This document shows positions 31,239 to 42,174 of a stretch of DNA of 64,000 nucleotides, piece by piece. The stretch lies in the NCBI RefSeq assembly GCF_016086655.4, contig NC_052141.2:11160001-11224000 (forward strand). The letters run 5' to 3'. Both the position numbers and the translations under genes were made by a program. A model generated the notes under the pieces. It saw nothing but the letters and a program-made list of their open reading frames with translations. It was not told where the DNA came from and did no database searches. Position 1 is the first letter of the stretch; each line of letters begins with the position of its first letter. Source of the DNA: Lepeophtheirus salmonis. Its lineage: Eukaryota > Arthropoda > Copepoda > Siphonostomatoida > Caligidae.

Positions 31239-34200
31239 ATGACGATGACAGTAGAGGATCGTAAGGAATCATTGGAATTGAAGCCTGTTGGAGACATTCG
31301 AGAGGCCCATGATCTCTTATCCAAAGAGGAGGTATACTTTTACATATACTGAGCTATGTTATACGTCTCTTTATATTTTTCTGAACTTATTTTTTTAGGA
31401 GGAGATTGAAAATGAACTTATTCAACTGTTGGGACGGGAGTCTGGACTGGAGTTACAGCTCCACTCTCTTGCTTCTGGATTTCTTCAAGATCGTACCTAT
31501 GCCTCCAAGGCTGTGGAACTATCTCAAGTATTATCCAAGGCTGGAAAACTTGCAGAAGAGGTTTCAAGTAAAGTGAAAAGGTTGGATATGGCCAAAAGCC
31601 GCGTTTCCCAATGCCAGAATCGAGTGAGTGATCTGATGGACTTAAGATTGTGCTCTGAAGGAGTTTTGACAACTCTTAAAAATGAGGACTATGAACAAGC
31701 TGCGGCGCATATTCATCGATTTCTTTCCATGGACGAAGGTAGTTCAAAGGCATACGGCTCAATAAAGATATATTTGAGACCTTTATAGGGTTATTATCCA
31801 AATAACTTGCATAACTGTAGATACCCAAGAATTTATGCTATAGTTGTGATTCTTTATTTGATTTAAGAGATTTACATGGGGCCCGATATAGCCCTTTTCA
31901 AATAAAGCCCACTTATTTTCTCATCCTTCTATTTTGACGATAAATTTTGCCTACTTTAGCTAGAATTTACAACTCACAAAGGATTTATAAGAATAATTAT
32001 CGTCAAATTATTCGTATAAGATTAAAAATTAAGGGGTGAGAGCCAAATTGTCTTACTCAAGTAATTTACTTTACAGAATTATGCTTGTAAACTCGATTTT
32101 TTAAATTATGAATAACGGGGTTTTCTAATGTTTCCAATAAAATAGATTGGAAAATCATTTGCCCGGTCTTTACTATCTCTCTGTTTTTAAATATGAAAAA
32201 TATTAGACTTCAAGGATCACTTATAGGCAATACATGAATGGTTGAGTTACAATAAATTGGACCTTAACCCTGTAAATGTAATCCACAATACATTGTGAGA
32301 AAAATTATTCTAGCTTGCTCTTTCGTTGATAGACCACTCATAAATCTTTACTTCATTTAATAGTAAAACAACCAAAATTCAGCACAAAAATTGTTTCTCG
32401 TTTCCTCAAAAATCAAGAAAAGGAGGAAATTTCAATTGATTTTTTTTTTTTACTTTATATATACATCGTAACTGTGGTAATATGAAATGTTTTTCAAAGT
32501 CACCTCTATTTGTTAATTTATTATAGTCATGTAGCTAGAACGGTCACAAATAGATCTTCATGTTGTGCATTAAAAATACTTAGCACTTATTTCTAACATA
32601 CAAAAATATTAGAAGTTTGTGGGCTTATTTGAAAACCTGTAATTGCCCCATATTACCTCATACTCATGGTAATGAGTATGAGGTAATGAGGCCACCAAAG
32701 TTGCATTAGTATAAATATAAACATTTTTATATGATTGATAAATTGAGATAGACAGCACATATAATGTGGGCAACAAGGGATTCACATCTTACTTTGCTAA
32801 GTTGGACAAATCTATGCCAAAATTCAAAGTTCTCCTAGTTCTGGATGCACATCCTACAAATTGAGGATTTGAAAGCCTCGTGACAATGCTAGAAACATAC
32901 TCTAAGCCATGGACAATACTTCCCAAATTAGTTAAAAATTTATCATCATAGAAACTAATGCCCCACATAATTCTCCCACTTGTATTCCATGTTTACTATT
33001 TTATCTTCGTTTGCACCACAAATTTAATCCACTAATGGAGGGAAAATGATGAAAAATAAAATGAAAAATAGTAAATACATAACTTCTTCACAAGGATGGC
33101 ACAATTAGTAATATGTGTGAAAAGTCATATCATTTACTCTCACATGTTAAAGCAAAGTAACTCTAGAATGAATAGTCAAGTGTATATTAGGGAGTCTCAG
33201 ATTAAGCAGAGCCCCGGGTTTCCCCAGTTATCCTTACATACAGCCCAATATTTCATAGACATATTTAAGTCAATTATAAATGTATATTTAAAATTTGTGG
33301 TAGGAATGTGATAATTAAGAGTTTATGCTATAGTTGTGAACCTTTATTTGATTTAAAAGACTTACGTATATTGGCTCCGATATAAATTCAATATAAATAT
33401 AAATTTCAAATAAATTATGTCAACTTTTCATTTTTTTGTTGTGGCGATCAATTTTGGTTACTTAAAGGTCTACAATTTGCGACACATTCAAAGGGTTAAT
33501 AAGAAAGATCCTTGTTGAATAAAATTGGCGATAATTATTCTCATAAAAATAAAAAATAATTTTATAATCTCTTTATTTAGGCATACTCAAGCTCACAGCA
33601 GAGGACATTACCTCTGACAACACATTGAATTTAGAAAAATCAATTAAAACTCTTAAAGAGGCACATGTTAAAGTCAAAGAGATTATAATTGATAAATTTG
33701 AGGATTCCATCACTTCAGGAGATCTTCCGGCTATTGAGCGTTTTTTCAAACTCTTTCCTCTTGTCAAAATGAAGGAAGAAGGTCTGAGTCGTTTTACAAA
33801 ATATCTCCGTTCCAAAATCAAAGAAGCCTCGGAAAAAAATAGAACTACTGCCAAAAAAGAGGCTGAAATGAGTAGTACTATTTATGCGGAGGCTCTTACT
33901 CTTTTATTTGAGGGGATTGCTCGTACACTTGAAGTGCATCAACCTCTCATAGAGACATACTACGGTGATGGAAAACTCAGGGAAGTTATTCATGCCCTGC
34001 AAAAAGAGTGTGACGACCAAAGCGAGAAAATCCTTTTTGATTTTAAGGAATCTCGCCACTTGCCTAATGTGGCTTGGCGAATTAAGGAGGCAAACAAACT
34101 TAATGGAAAAGGATTAGAAAAAAAAATACAGCCAAAGGATATTGAGCACATATTATCTGAACTAACTTTAATTCAATCTAGGGCGGAAATGTATTTTAAA

Positions 34201-36226
34201 TTTCTAAGGAAAAGAGTTACGGTGTGTATGATAATTCATTTATTTTAATAAAGCGTTCTCTTGGGGTCTCAAAGTTGATATTTTTAAGAATGAAGATAAG
34301 ATGCAATGAACAAATTTCTAATAAACCTTGATAAAAATCTAGCCAATGGCTTTAGGAATCAAATAAAATTTGATAATACCGGCATTGAATACAACTTGAT
34401 GCCCATGATAAGCACAGAGATTTGAATCTAATCAAATTAATGTGTACTAAAAATGGAAAAAATAATACCTTTTTTTTTATCGATCAGGGGGGGAAAAAAG
34501 TAGGATAATTAGAAAAAAAATATCCAAGTCTGACCGTTACATTTATTAAATTACTGTATGAAGTATGGAAATAATATATTATACGCATGTAATTTTGCTA
34601 TTTTTGATACATATTGGTGTCTGATATATAATAAAACCAGGCATTAAAGTGATAGATTTTAATAGGCATGAAGGGTTTAAGTCATTTTATTTGTTCGTCC
34701 CATTTTGTCATGATCCAATAGTTCGCCATTTTCTTGAATTTTAATGAAATGGGGTTAAACTCGGTTATGTAGGCCTCCAAAATGGCTGACATCACGTGGA
34801 AACACAAATAATGCATTTAATTATTATCATTTTTAGATGGATGTTGTAGAATCACCGAATAAAGAGGAGGAAATTAGGCAATTTGGAGAATTTTTGAAGA
34901 AAAGTCGACTCTGTCGCCTTTTACAGGACTTGTTGTCGGACTACATTCTCCTAGAGCAATTTTTCATGGCTGAAAATATTCACAAGGCAATGGCTCAAGA
35001 GGAGGAGCTTAACTCTGATCAATTAACTTCTCTAATGCTTGATGATATATTTTACATCTTAAAGAAAACTGTTGAAAGGGCTCTTAGCAGTCAAAATGTG
35101 GATGGATTCTGTGCGGTACTCAACAATGCTTGCACTTTGATTGATACTGATCTTTGTACCATGTTACAAACTCAACTCAAGCTTGGCTATCCATCAAGAT
35201 TTATGGATTTGTCCCAAACGTTCAATGCCCTTCAAACCTCATTTCAGCAAGGAAAACTTCAGGCAGGAGACTCTGAAAGACAAAGGATTCTTTTTCTTGT
35301 AATATTACAAAATCACGAGTTTCCCCCCATATTTTTAATTACTCCATGTTATTTATAGACTTATTTAAACAATGCAGAGAGTGGTAATGAATACGTCACT
35401 AGACTTCAAGACTCACTAAAGGCCAAACTATCATCCTCTATGGCAATCAAGAGTGAATATGAAAAGGCTAAAATTGATAATTGCTTGAGTGGTAATTCAA
35501 TACTAAAGATTTGATATACTTTAATCGAAAATTCAAATTCTCTTCAGGTCTTCCTACTGCCAAAGATCGACTCAAGTCTGTTTTAAACCAAGGTCTTCAA
35601 CAGTTACGTCAAAGCTCAGTAAAACCGCGTATTAAACCCTGGGTAGATAACTTTGGTAGTCATGATATTGATGAAGAGGAATTTGATAGCAATGAGGCAA
35701 ACGATCCATTTATTCAACAACTAATCATTAATTTAGGTATTGGATTCTGTTTTATTATTGATTAAAGTTTTTCATGAATCCCTTATAGATGGACTCCTAT
35801 CCTCTTTTAAATCTTCATTAACTCCATCTAATTACGAAGCATTTATCTGTATTGTGAGTGAGGAAGTTACTGTACAGCTTGAAAAAGTAGTGATGAAATC
35901 CTCATTTAGTCGCTTGGGAGGACTTCAATTTGATAGAGAAGTTCGCTCACTGGTTTCCTTTTTAACTAGTGTCACAACATGGACCATAAGAGATAAATTT
36001 GCTCGACTTAGCCAAATTGCTACAATTCTGAATATTGAAGAATTATCGGAGATATCAGAGATATGGAGATCCACAACTTGGAAGCTTTCTTCAAGTGATT
36101 TGAGACACATTTTAAATCTTAGGTCTGCACTTTCTAATGCTTTTGAGATCATGAATAGTCTTACTTATTTTTCTTCTTTCTAGGGTGGATTTTAAGAATG
36201 AAGAAGTGAAGGGATTAAAATTGTGA
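31239..36226 (+). CDS. COG4: Conserved oligomeric Golgi complex subunit 4
   Basis: COG4 is part of lobe A of the COG tethering complex, which returns vesicles within the Golgi. Eight exons with consistent GT-AG sites and phases give 744 aa, against 776-789 in fly and human: 31239-31331, 31399-31738, 33581-34221, 34837-35298, 35359-35491, 35548-35736, 35789-36122 and 36184-36226. The N-terminal coiled-coil part (ELIQLLGRESGLELQLHSLA) precedes the helical core (DLPAIERFFKLFPLVKMKEE; LTLLFEGIARTLEVHQPLIE). The most conserved C-terminal stretch is SSFSRLGGLQFDREVRSLVS and TTWTIRDKFARLSQIATILN. The short last exon supplies VDFKNEEVKGLKL, like the usual family ending. Without the last splice the protein would end in unrelated residues, which supports the intron. 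The gene looks intact. Confidence 0.96.
31739..33580 (+). other. COG4 intron 2 (1.84 kb)
   Basis: This is the longest intron of the gene, AT-rich. It includes a perfect 16-bp hairpin at 32652-32687. A phrase at about 31818-31870 (tttatgctatagttgtga) recurs at 33320-33360, pointing to a small internal repeat. No extra exon is needed between exons 2 and 3 by comparison with animal COG4. Confidence 0.7.
32652..32687. repeat. Perfect 16-bp inverted repeat with 4-nt loop
   Basis: ATTACCTCATACTCAT, GGTA, ATGAGTATGAGGTAAT: the arms are exactly complementary. The transcript would form a strong hairpin inside COG4 intron 2. Confidence 0.8.
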
Positions 36227-36709
36227 TACGTTGTTGATTCAAACTTATAATATTTATATCTGTTGAGTTTTTATTTTTTTATATATATTATGTCTTGTAA
36301 TGTTTGTTCCCTTCGAATAACTTAGAAAAGTTGAACTTGAAATTACTAAATTGCTGTACATCAATAATTACTTGTAAACTTCTGTAAGGGACAAAAACTC
36401 GAAAATTGAGATGTAAGTTGTATGATTTTAGACAATGCATGAAAATATCGTTTAAAAAGTTTAATATTTTCCATAATTATACATGACATAATGCTAAATC
36501 AGCATCAACAAATCTTTTTAAATAATAAGATGGCAACCATGACAATTTGAATACTTGTTTGGAGGAGAGCAGCTTAGCTGCCATAATATTTGATTAGCTC
36601 AGCGATAAAAAGCTTTGACAATGGAGGAAGGGGGAGAATGAAATAAACAAGCATTACCCCGATATCGATCCTCAAGTCTACTCAAAGTCCAACAAGGATT
36701 TACAAAATA

Positions 36710-37159
36710 CAGGGTGCGTGGACAAAATCTGCCGCTTAAGGAAAAACAAACTACAAGCTTATTTTGTAATATTTATTGATAAAACAAAAACGAATATCTT
36801 TATTAGGATATACAGCAGCGATCTATTCAATGTAGCCGCCGTCTGCGGCCAAAACCCGCTCAATGAGGCTACGAAACTGAGAACAGGCATTTTGGATCTG
36901 CGCTGCTTCTATCTCACTGAATTTCTCCTTGATCCAGGTGATGAGAGACTGCTTGGTGCTATGGGAGGAGCGGTTGGTCATGTTCTCCACGTAGGGCCAG
37001 ACAAAGTAGTCCAACGGGTTTAAATCCGGTGATGAGGGAAGCCAAGAGGAGAAGGGTACAAACGCAAAAGCATTGCTTTTCAGCCATACTTGCGTCCGCT
37101 TAGCTTTGTGGGCGGAGCCGAGTCCTGCTGCCACATCCAGATTTTGTACACGCACCATG
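36710..37159 (-). mobile_element. Short mariner-family copy nested in an R1 repeat
   Basis: It has the same left end as the element at 4774 (CAGGGTGCGTGGACAAAATC). The right end inverts to CATGGTGCGTGTACAAAATC. TA flanks both sides. At 450 bp it keeps only the C-terminal transposase part. It lies 480 bp past the COG4 stop. Confidence 0.85.
36823..37158 (-). pseudogene. Mariner-type transposase, C-terminal remnant
   Basis: The minus frame reads AAGLGSAHKAKRTQVWLKSN, then SPDLNPLDYFVWPYVENMTN and ends FRSLIERVLAADGGYIE. Only the last catalytic Asp (SPDLNPLDYF) is left. It is closely similar to the C-terminal part of the copy at 4887-5261, without its frameshift. The apparent ATG lies in the terminal repeat and is an accident. 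Confidence 0.8.
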
Positions 37160-37324
37160 TATAACTTCCCAACAAATCTTTTAGGATATTCTCTGTCTCC
37201 TTAGATCAAACACAAATGTTCAATCCGGGTTCGTATATATCACTGATAGTATAGAGTGGGATCTGTAGTTTGTATTTTTGCAATTGGAGGTTTGTCCCAA
37301 GAAATTCCAAGTTATAATTATGAC

Positions 37325-37795
37325 TATACAAGAAATCCATAAGATATCTCTCCATCTTTTATGACCACACACATATGTTCAATCAGGTTTTGAATATAAT
37401 TGAATGTAGTAGGAGATAAAGTTCACTACTCAGGAATTAAATAATAATGACAACAACTAAGGAAAAGAAAATTCATTCTTCCGATTACCAATTTAAAAAA
37501 AACACATAATATGTCTATCATTACCAGTGATGAAATCCAGTGCAGAATGGGCATGTTAAAAAAAAGATACCGAAAATCAACATGGTAATCCTGACAATTT
37601 GAATAATGTTTTGGAGGAGAGAAATAATAATGCTCATGACGTTTCATAAGATCAGCTACAATCAACTGTGACAAAGGAGGAAAGAGAAAAGGATGTATAC
37701 AAGGACATTTGCTAGAATTACTCTGATGTCGATCCCCAATTCTATTCTTGAGTCCAACAAGGTCTTACAATTATAATTCCGAATTAAATCTTAAT
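37325..37795 (+). repeat. R1 repeat copy
   Basis: Ordered R1 landmarks: ACACACATATGTTCAATCAGG, GGAATTAAATAATAATGAC, GAAAATTCATTCTTC, CAGAATGGGCATGTTAAAA, CCTGACAATTTGAATAATG, GATCAGCTACAATCAACTG, CCGATGTCGATCC and GTCCAACAAGG. This is the fullest version and defines the family here. Confidence 0.75.
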
Positions 37796-38165
37796 CTAAA
37801 TATAATCGAAAACACTTAGGAAAGGATGCTCATCATATTTAACTGACAAAAGTGTATTAGAAAATCCTTGAGATGTTGAGCGGCCATTACTGTGCGCCTT
37901 CGTGCCTGTTGGACGCACAAAGACGCAAAACCCTCCATAAATAATTATGTTAGAAAGGTAAAATTAATGCTAACAGATCAAGTGTGATGTTAGAATTTTA
38001 AATTAATATATTAAATCGGGTAATAGCAGCTGGATTTATTGCAAGGAAACTAATATGTCTAAAACTTTTATTTTTTTGACGAAGGAAATATGACCTCCTA
38101 GCTACTCGAACCCGTTGGACTACACTATATAGGGCGTCTTTGAGATAGAGCACATAATACTGTTG

Positions 38166-38275
38166 ATTCCTTGCAGGTATCCATTCTCGAGGCAATGGCC
38201 AACATGGACTAGGAGTTGCTCATCAAGGCCTGTACCAGGTTCAATTTCATGTTGGAGCCTGTGGTTGAAGCGTGA
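38166..38275 (+). pseudogene. Mariner-type transposase C-terminal scrap
   Basis: The reading SILEAMANMD, stop, ELLIKACTRFNFMLEPVVEA followed by TGA matches the C-terminal helix region of maT/mariner-like transposases. One internal stop is present, with no recognisable core beside it. Confidence 0.55.
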
Positions 38276-38884
38276 GGGTACTGGTTTGAGTGATTGAATT
38301 TTTCCAGTGACCTCTACCTATAAGAGAAAAAGATTTGTGAATTGCTGAATTAATTTGGGAAAATAAATTGTAATATAAATTATCCTTAAATTTTACGGAT
38401 TAAAAATCCCCACCCTGTACATATAACGTATACAAAATGAATCTTCTTTGTTCCTTAGAATTTGGCTGTATGCCAAAGGAAACAATTAATATATACATAA
38501 TTGATTTGTTTCTACAATAGCTAGGATATACTGATTTCAAATTAATTTAGTACTGTTTGGTTATCATAACTATAATTAATTAGCATATGTAGGGAAGAGT
38601 CCTTATTGTGAAAGTTCATTTGAAAAAATAAATAGACTATGAGAAAATGTTACTCTTGGAAAGTATATTCTAACTAGGTATCTATTTATTGTGTTAAAAA
38701 TCCTCTTCACTTTTTAGCGTTTGAGTTTTGTTGTTATTGGCAACTTGAACAGGTTTTTATATTTACTAAGGTTGTTATCATTATTTTTTCGTATTTGAGG
38801 AGATAATATTTAAGTACAAAGTTTAATGAGGAGTGCATGCTCTCATTATAGACTGAGACTAATAAGGAGGATTGCTAAGGAGGC
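38276..38884. other. Intergenic, nothing recognised
   Basis: AT-rich, no coding or repeat ends seen. Confidence 0.4.
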
Positions 38885-39150
38885 TTATAGGCAGGGATGA
38901 ACATCCAGTGTAGAATGGGTAAGTTTAAAAAAAAAAAACGAAAGCCAAAATGGTAATCTTCATAATTTGAAGAATGTGTAGAGGAGAACAGCTACAATCA
39001 GCTGTCACAAGGGAGAAAGAACTAAACAAGGATATTGGCAAGAATTACTCCGAGATCGATCCCGGATTCAATTCCGATTCTAACAAGGACTTAAAAGTAT
39101 AACTCTGCAGCAAATCCTCAGGGTCTTGTATGAACACACACGAATGTTTA
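38885..39150 (+). repeat. R1 repeat copy
   Basis: It contains CATCCAGTGTAGAATGGG, TTTGAAGAATGTG, CAGCTACAATCAGCTGTCAC, AGAATTACTCCGAGATCGAT and TAACTCTGCAGCAAATCCTC in the family order. Confidence 0.7.
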
Positions 39151-39447
39151 GTCAGTTTTTGAAAAAAAAACAAAAAAAACGGGCTAGCTGAAAAATTCAT
39201 AGGATTTACATCATTGGTTATAAGTAGTCCTGTGTTAGTCCTTATTTATTCGGGTCCAGTCCAGTCTTAGGACTAGACTTTGGACTGTCAATTCTAGAAC
39301 TGATTAAGAAAAGCAAAAATAAAGTTGAGTGACGTCATCAAGGATCGAACTATATAAATTTTAGAACTGATATACAGGATTGAAATGATCTGGACCAAGA
39401 ATAAACTGGACGGAATTCATTCTTCTATAATAAGGATTGACACAAGA

Positions 39448-39720
39448 CTAAGTGTAAATCCTTGTTGGTCTCAGAGTAGAATTGAGGATCAATAACGGAA
39501 TAATTTCTGCCTATGTACATGGCTGATACAGAGTGGGGCTTGTGTGTATTACCTTCTTCTCATCACTGATCACAGCTAATCTAAAATAAAATGTGATGAC
39601 ATCAAAGTTGCTTCCCTCCAAAACATTATCAAATTGTTTGTGTTACCACGTAAATTGCCGGTTTTTTTTAGCATACTGGAAATGGATAGCATTATTTTCA
39701 TCTCTGCATATCTCCCCTAA
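39448..39720 (-). repeat. R1 repeat copy, inverted
   Basis: The complement carries the R1 order. Visible on the plus strand are GTAAATCCTTGTTGG, AGAATTGAGGATC, CATCACTGATCACAGCT and, at the far end, the GCATACTGGA region. Confidence 0.6.
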
Positions 39721-41594
39721 TAAAGAATCTATAGTTTGCAGCCTGCTTTTGTGCAATATTGTTAGTATCATGACTAAAAAAACCAACTTTTATATGAACT
39801 CTCCATTAATGCTATTTGAAATATAGAAGGTTGTCATTTCTAGAGCGAAAACACGTCATATTTTATCCTCAAAATTTATGACATAATAGGTAGCTGATTA
39901 AAAAAAAAAACTCTAACTATTGTCTCGCTCTTGCCCTTTCTTTGTGCATACCCATTGGTAAGAATGACTTCCAAGTCGATCATGACCAATGAAACATTGG
40001 ATTCGTAAATAAAATGAAGTTGGTAGAAGTTTGTCTGGAAATTTGTTTGCCTATAAATTTGTCACATAAAAATTGCTGTTTAACTGAAATATTTGTCATT
40101 TCCGGAATAATTTTTCATTTTTTTTTTTTTTTGTTTAAACGTCAACTTTCAATTTTTAAGAAGAAATGACTAAAACGATTCCTTTTGGACATCAAATTCG
40201 AAACCTTAGCTTTAGATTTGTAAAAAATGAACTAATTATCAAGGATTATTTTTCGCCGATATTATTCTCCATAGTTTTTTTGTTTTTGTATACTAAGGGG
40301 GAAAATATTGGTTGGTTTGTGTACCTCTTTATAATTCCAAAAAATGCTATTTACTACTATGTGAGCAGAGCACCACTCTCCCTGATTTAGGTAACAACTT
40401 CAAAAAGCCCTCTTTTATAATAAATTTTTTTCTTCTCAGGAGATGTTATTACAATAATAATTTGTCAAAGTATGATCAAAAAAGAAAACAAGGAACACGC
40501 AGCCACCCTTTTTCCTTTTCTAATCTTACAATAACTAATTACTCATACTTTTTGTCAGCTTTCAATTTGTCATAATGCACTATTTTATGAAGATATTTGA
40601 GCTCATAGTTATCACTAAATATATTTTCTTAAATACTTATTTTATTTAATACTACACAGAATTATTTATGTCGTAGCTTGGGAATACTTGTCAAAAACGG
40701 TTGGGACTAGGAAAACTTTTTTCTTGTAAATATTTTTATTTGTTTTTTTTTATATGTATTTTATACAAACATTATGAAAAGGTAAGTTCCAAACTAATGA
40801 GAGAGCGGGGAAAAAAAAACTTTGTAAAGAAAGAAAAAAATAAAATAATAGACCTTTGGCCTTTCAAAATAAAAACACTCTTTTATTCAATAAAACGGTC
40901 ATGGGATATCTTTGAATACTTCTAATAATGTGAACGTTTCAACATAAAATGTAATTTAAGATTGGAATCCCAACTCTTTGACTACGTGGTGACAGAAGTG
41001 GTTTCGCTATAGGTGGACACCATCCCCGATATATACCAACAAGTCAATTGACCCCCTCTACTTTTTTAGACTAAATGTAATAGTTCTATAATGAAATTGG
41101 TAGGTTGCATTTAATTCTGAGGTTTTATTAAGCAACAAACGAGAGCTGATTAGTGTGACTCATAATAATGGCTCTCAATGTTGCCAACTACAAAAAAATA
41201 AAAGATTGGACAATTTATGAAAAGAGCCGACAAAAAATAGTAGTTACATAGTTACAATTTATAGATAATTATTATTCAAGTATTATAAGAAGTAAACTCA
41301 TTATTCTAAAGACTTCTTCGAAGGGGGAGAAACTTTATATTATCCTGCACTATTTTAGGTGTCTCTCTACATTCTACACTTTAAATTCCTTATTTGTTTT
41401 TTTATATATAAAAAAGAAAAGGAATCCTAATGAGTCCCCCGAGAAAAATATACGTTTGGTAGGTGAGCATATGGTTAATGAATAAGCTTATAGGGGAATG
41501 GGGGATACCTTCATATAACAAGTAATATACATACATACATAGTTGTAATTGGAAGTGCTTGTAAAGTAATGTCAGTGTTGCATAAACAAAAGAA
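39721..41594. other. Intergenic, no gene seen
   Basis: Several ORFs of 70-90 codons (39593-40925) are hydrophobic and low-complexity with no family likeness. I do not call them genes. Confidence 0.4.
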
Positions 41595-42075
41595 ACCGGG
41601 GAAAAAGTGGTAATCCTGACAATATTAAGAACGAGAGGAGAGAAGCTTAGCTTTCATGACTTTGTATTAGATCAGCTGCAAGCAATCGCGAGAAAAATGA
41701 CTTAAATGCATGTCCCACTCCATGTCTAACACGTACATGGTTGCTGCAAATTACTCCAATGTTGATCTTTGATTATAATTGGAGTCTAAAAGGGACTTAC
41801 ACGATATGCCTGAAACCTGTCCTGCAGGTACTTAAAATAAAAGAAAACTCAAAATAAACGTGATAATCCAGACAATATGAAGAATGTTTGGGAGGAGGGG
41901 TGTCATGAATCATGATGTTTTATTAGATAAGCTGCAAGTAGTCGAGAGAGGAAGGGAATACATAGAAATCCCAGGCCGTATATTGTAGATATACATATTG
42001 TCTGGAATTACTCCGTTGTCAATGCTCAATTTACTCCAAGTCCAACAAGGATAACTCTTGAGCAAACCCTCATTG
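41595..42075 (+). repeat. Two consecutive R1 repeat copies
   Basis: The first copy reads GTGGTAATCCTGACAATATT to GGAGTCTAAAAGGGACTTAC. The second begins GTGATAATCCAGACAATATG and ends near TCCAACAAGGATAACTC, in the same orientation. Confidence 0.65.
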
Positions 42076-42174
42076 TTATTCTTTGTGTTTAATGAGTACA
42101 CGAACTAAATAATATTTCATATTTTGAGATTCTCTTTAATAATAAATATATATGTATTGGAACATACAAAGATG

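Larger units (their letters stand above)
36526..37225 (+). repeat. R1 dispersed repeat copy, interrupted by a mariner
   Basis: R1-type sequence (ACCATGACAATTTGAATA..., CAAAGTCCAACAAGGATTTA) runs up to the mariner at 36710 and resumes at 37160 (TATAACTTCCCAACAAATC). In uninterrupted copies that phrase directly follows CCAACAAGGACTTACAATTA. Confidence 0.7.

Noticed and set aside
39593..40925. Several hydrophobic ORFs of 70-90 codons
   Set aside because: Low complexity, no start context, no splice chain and no family likeness.
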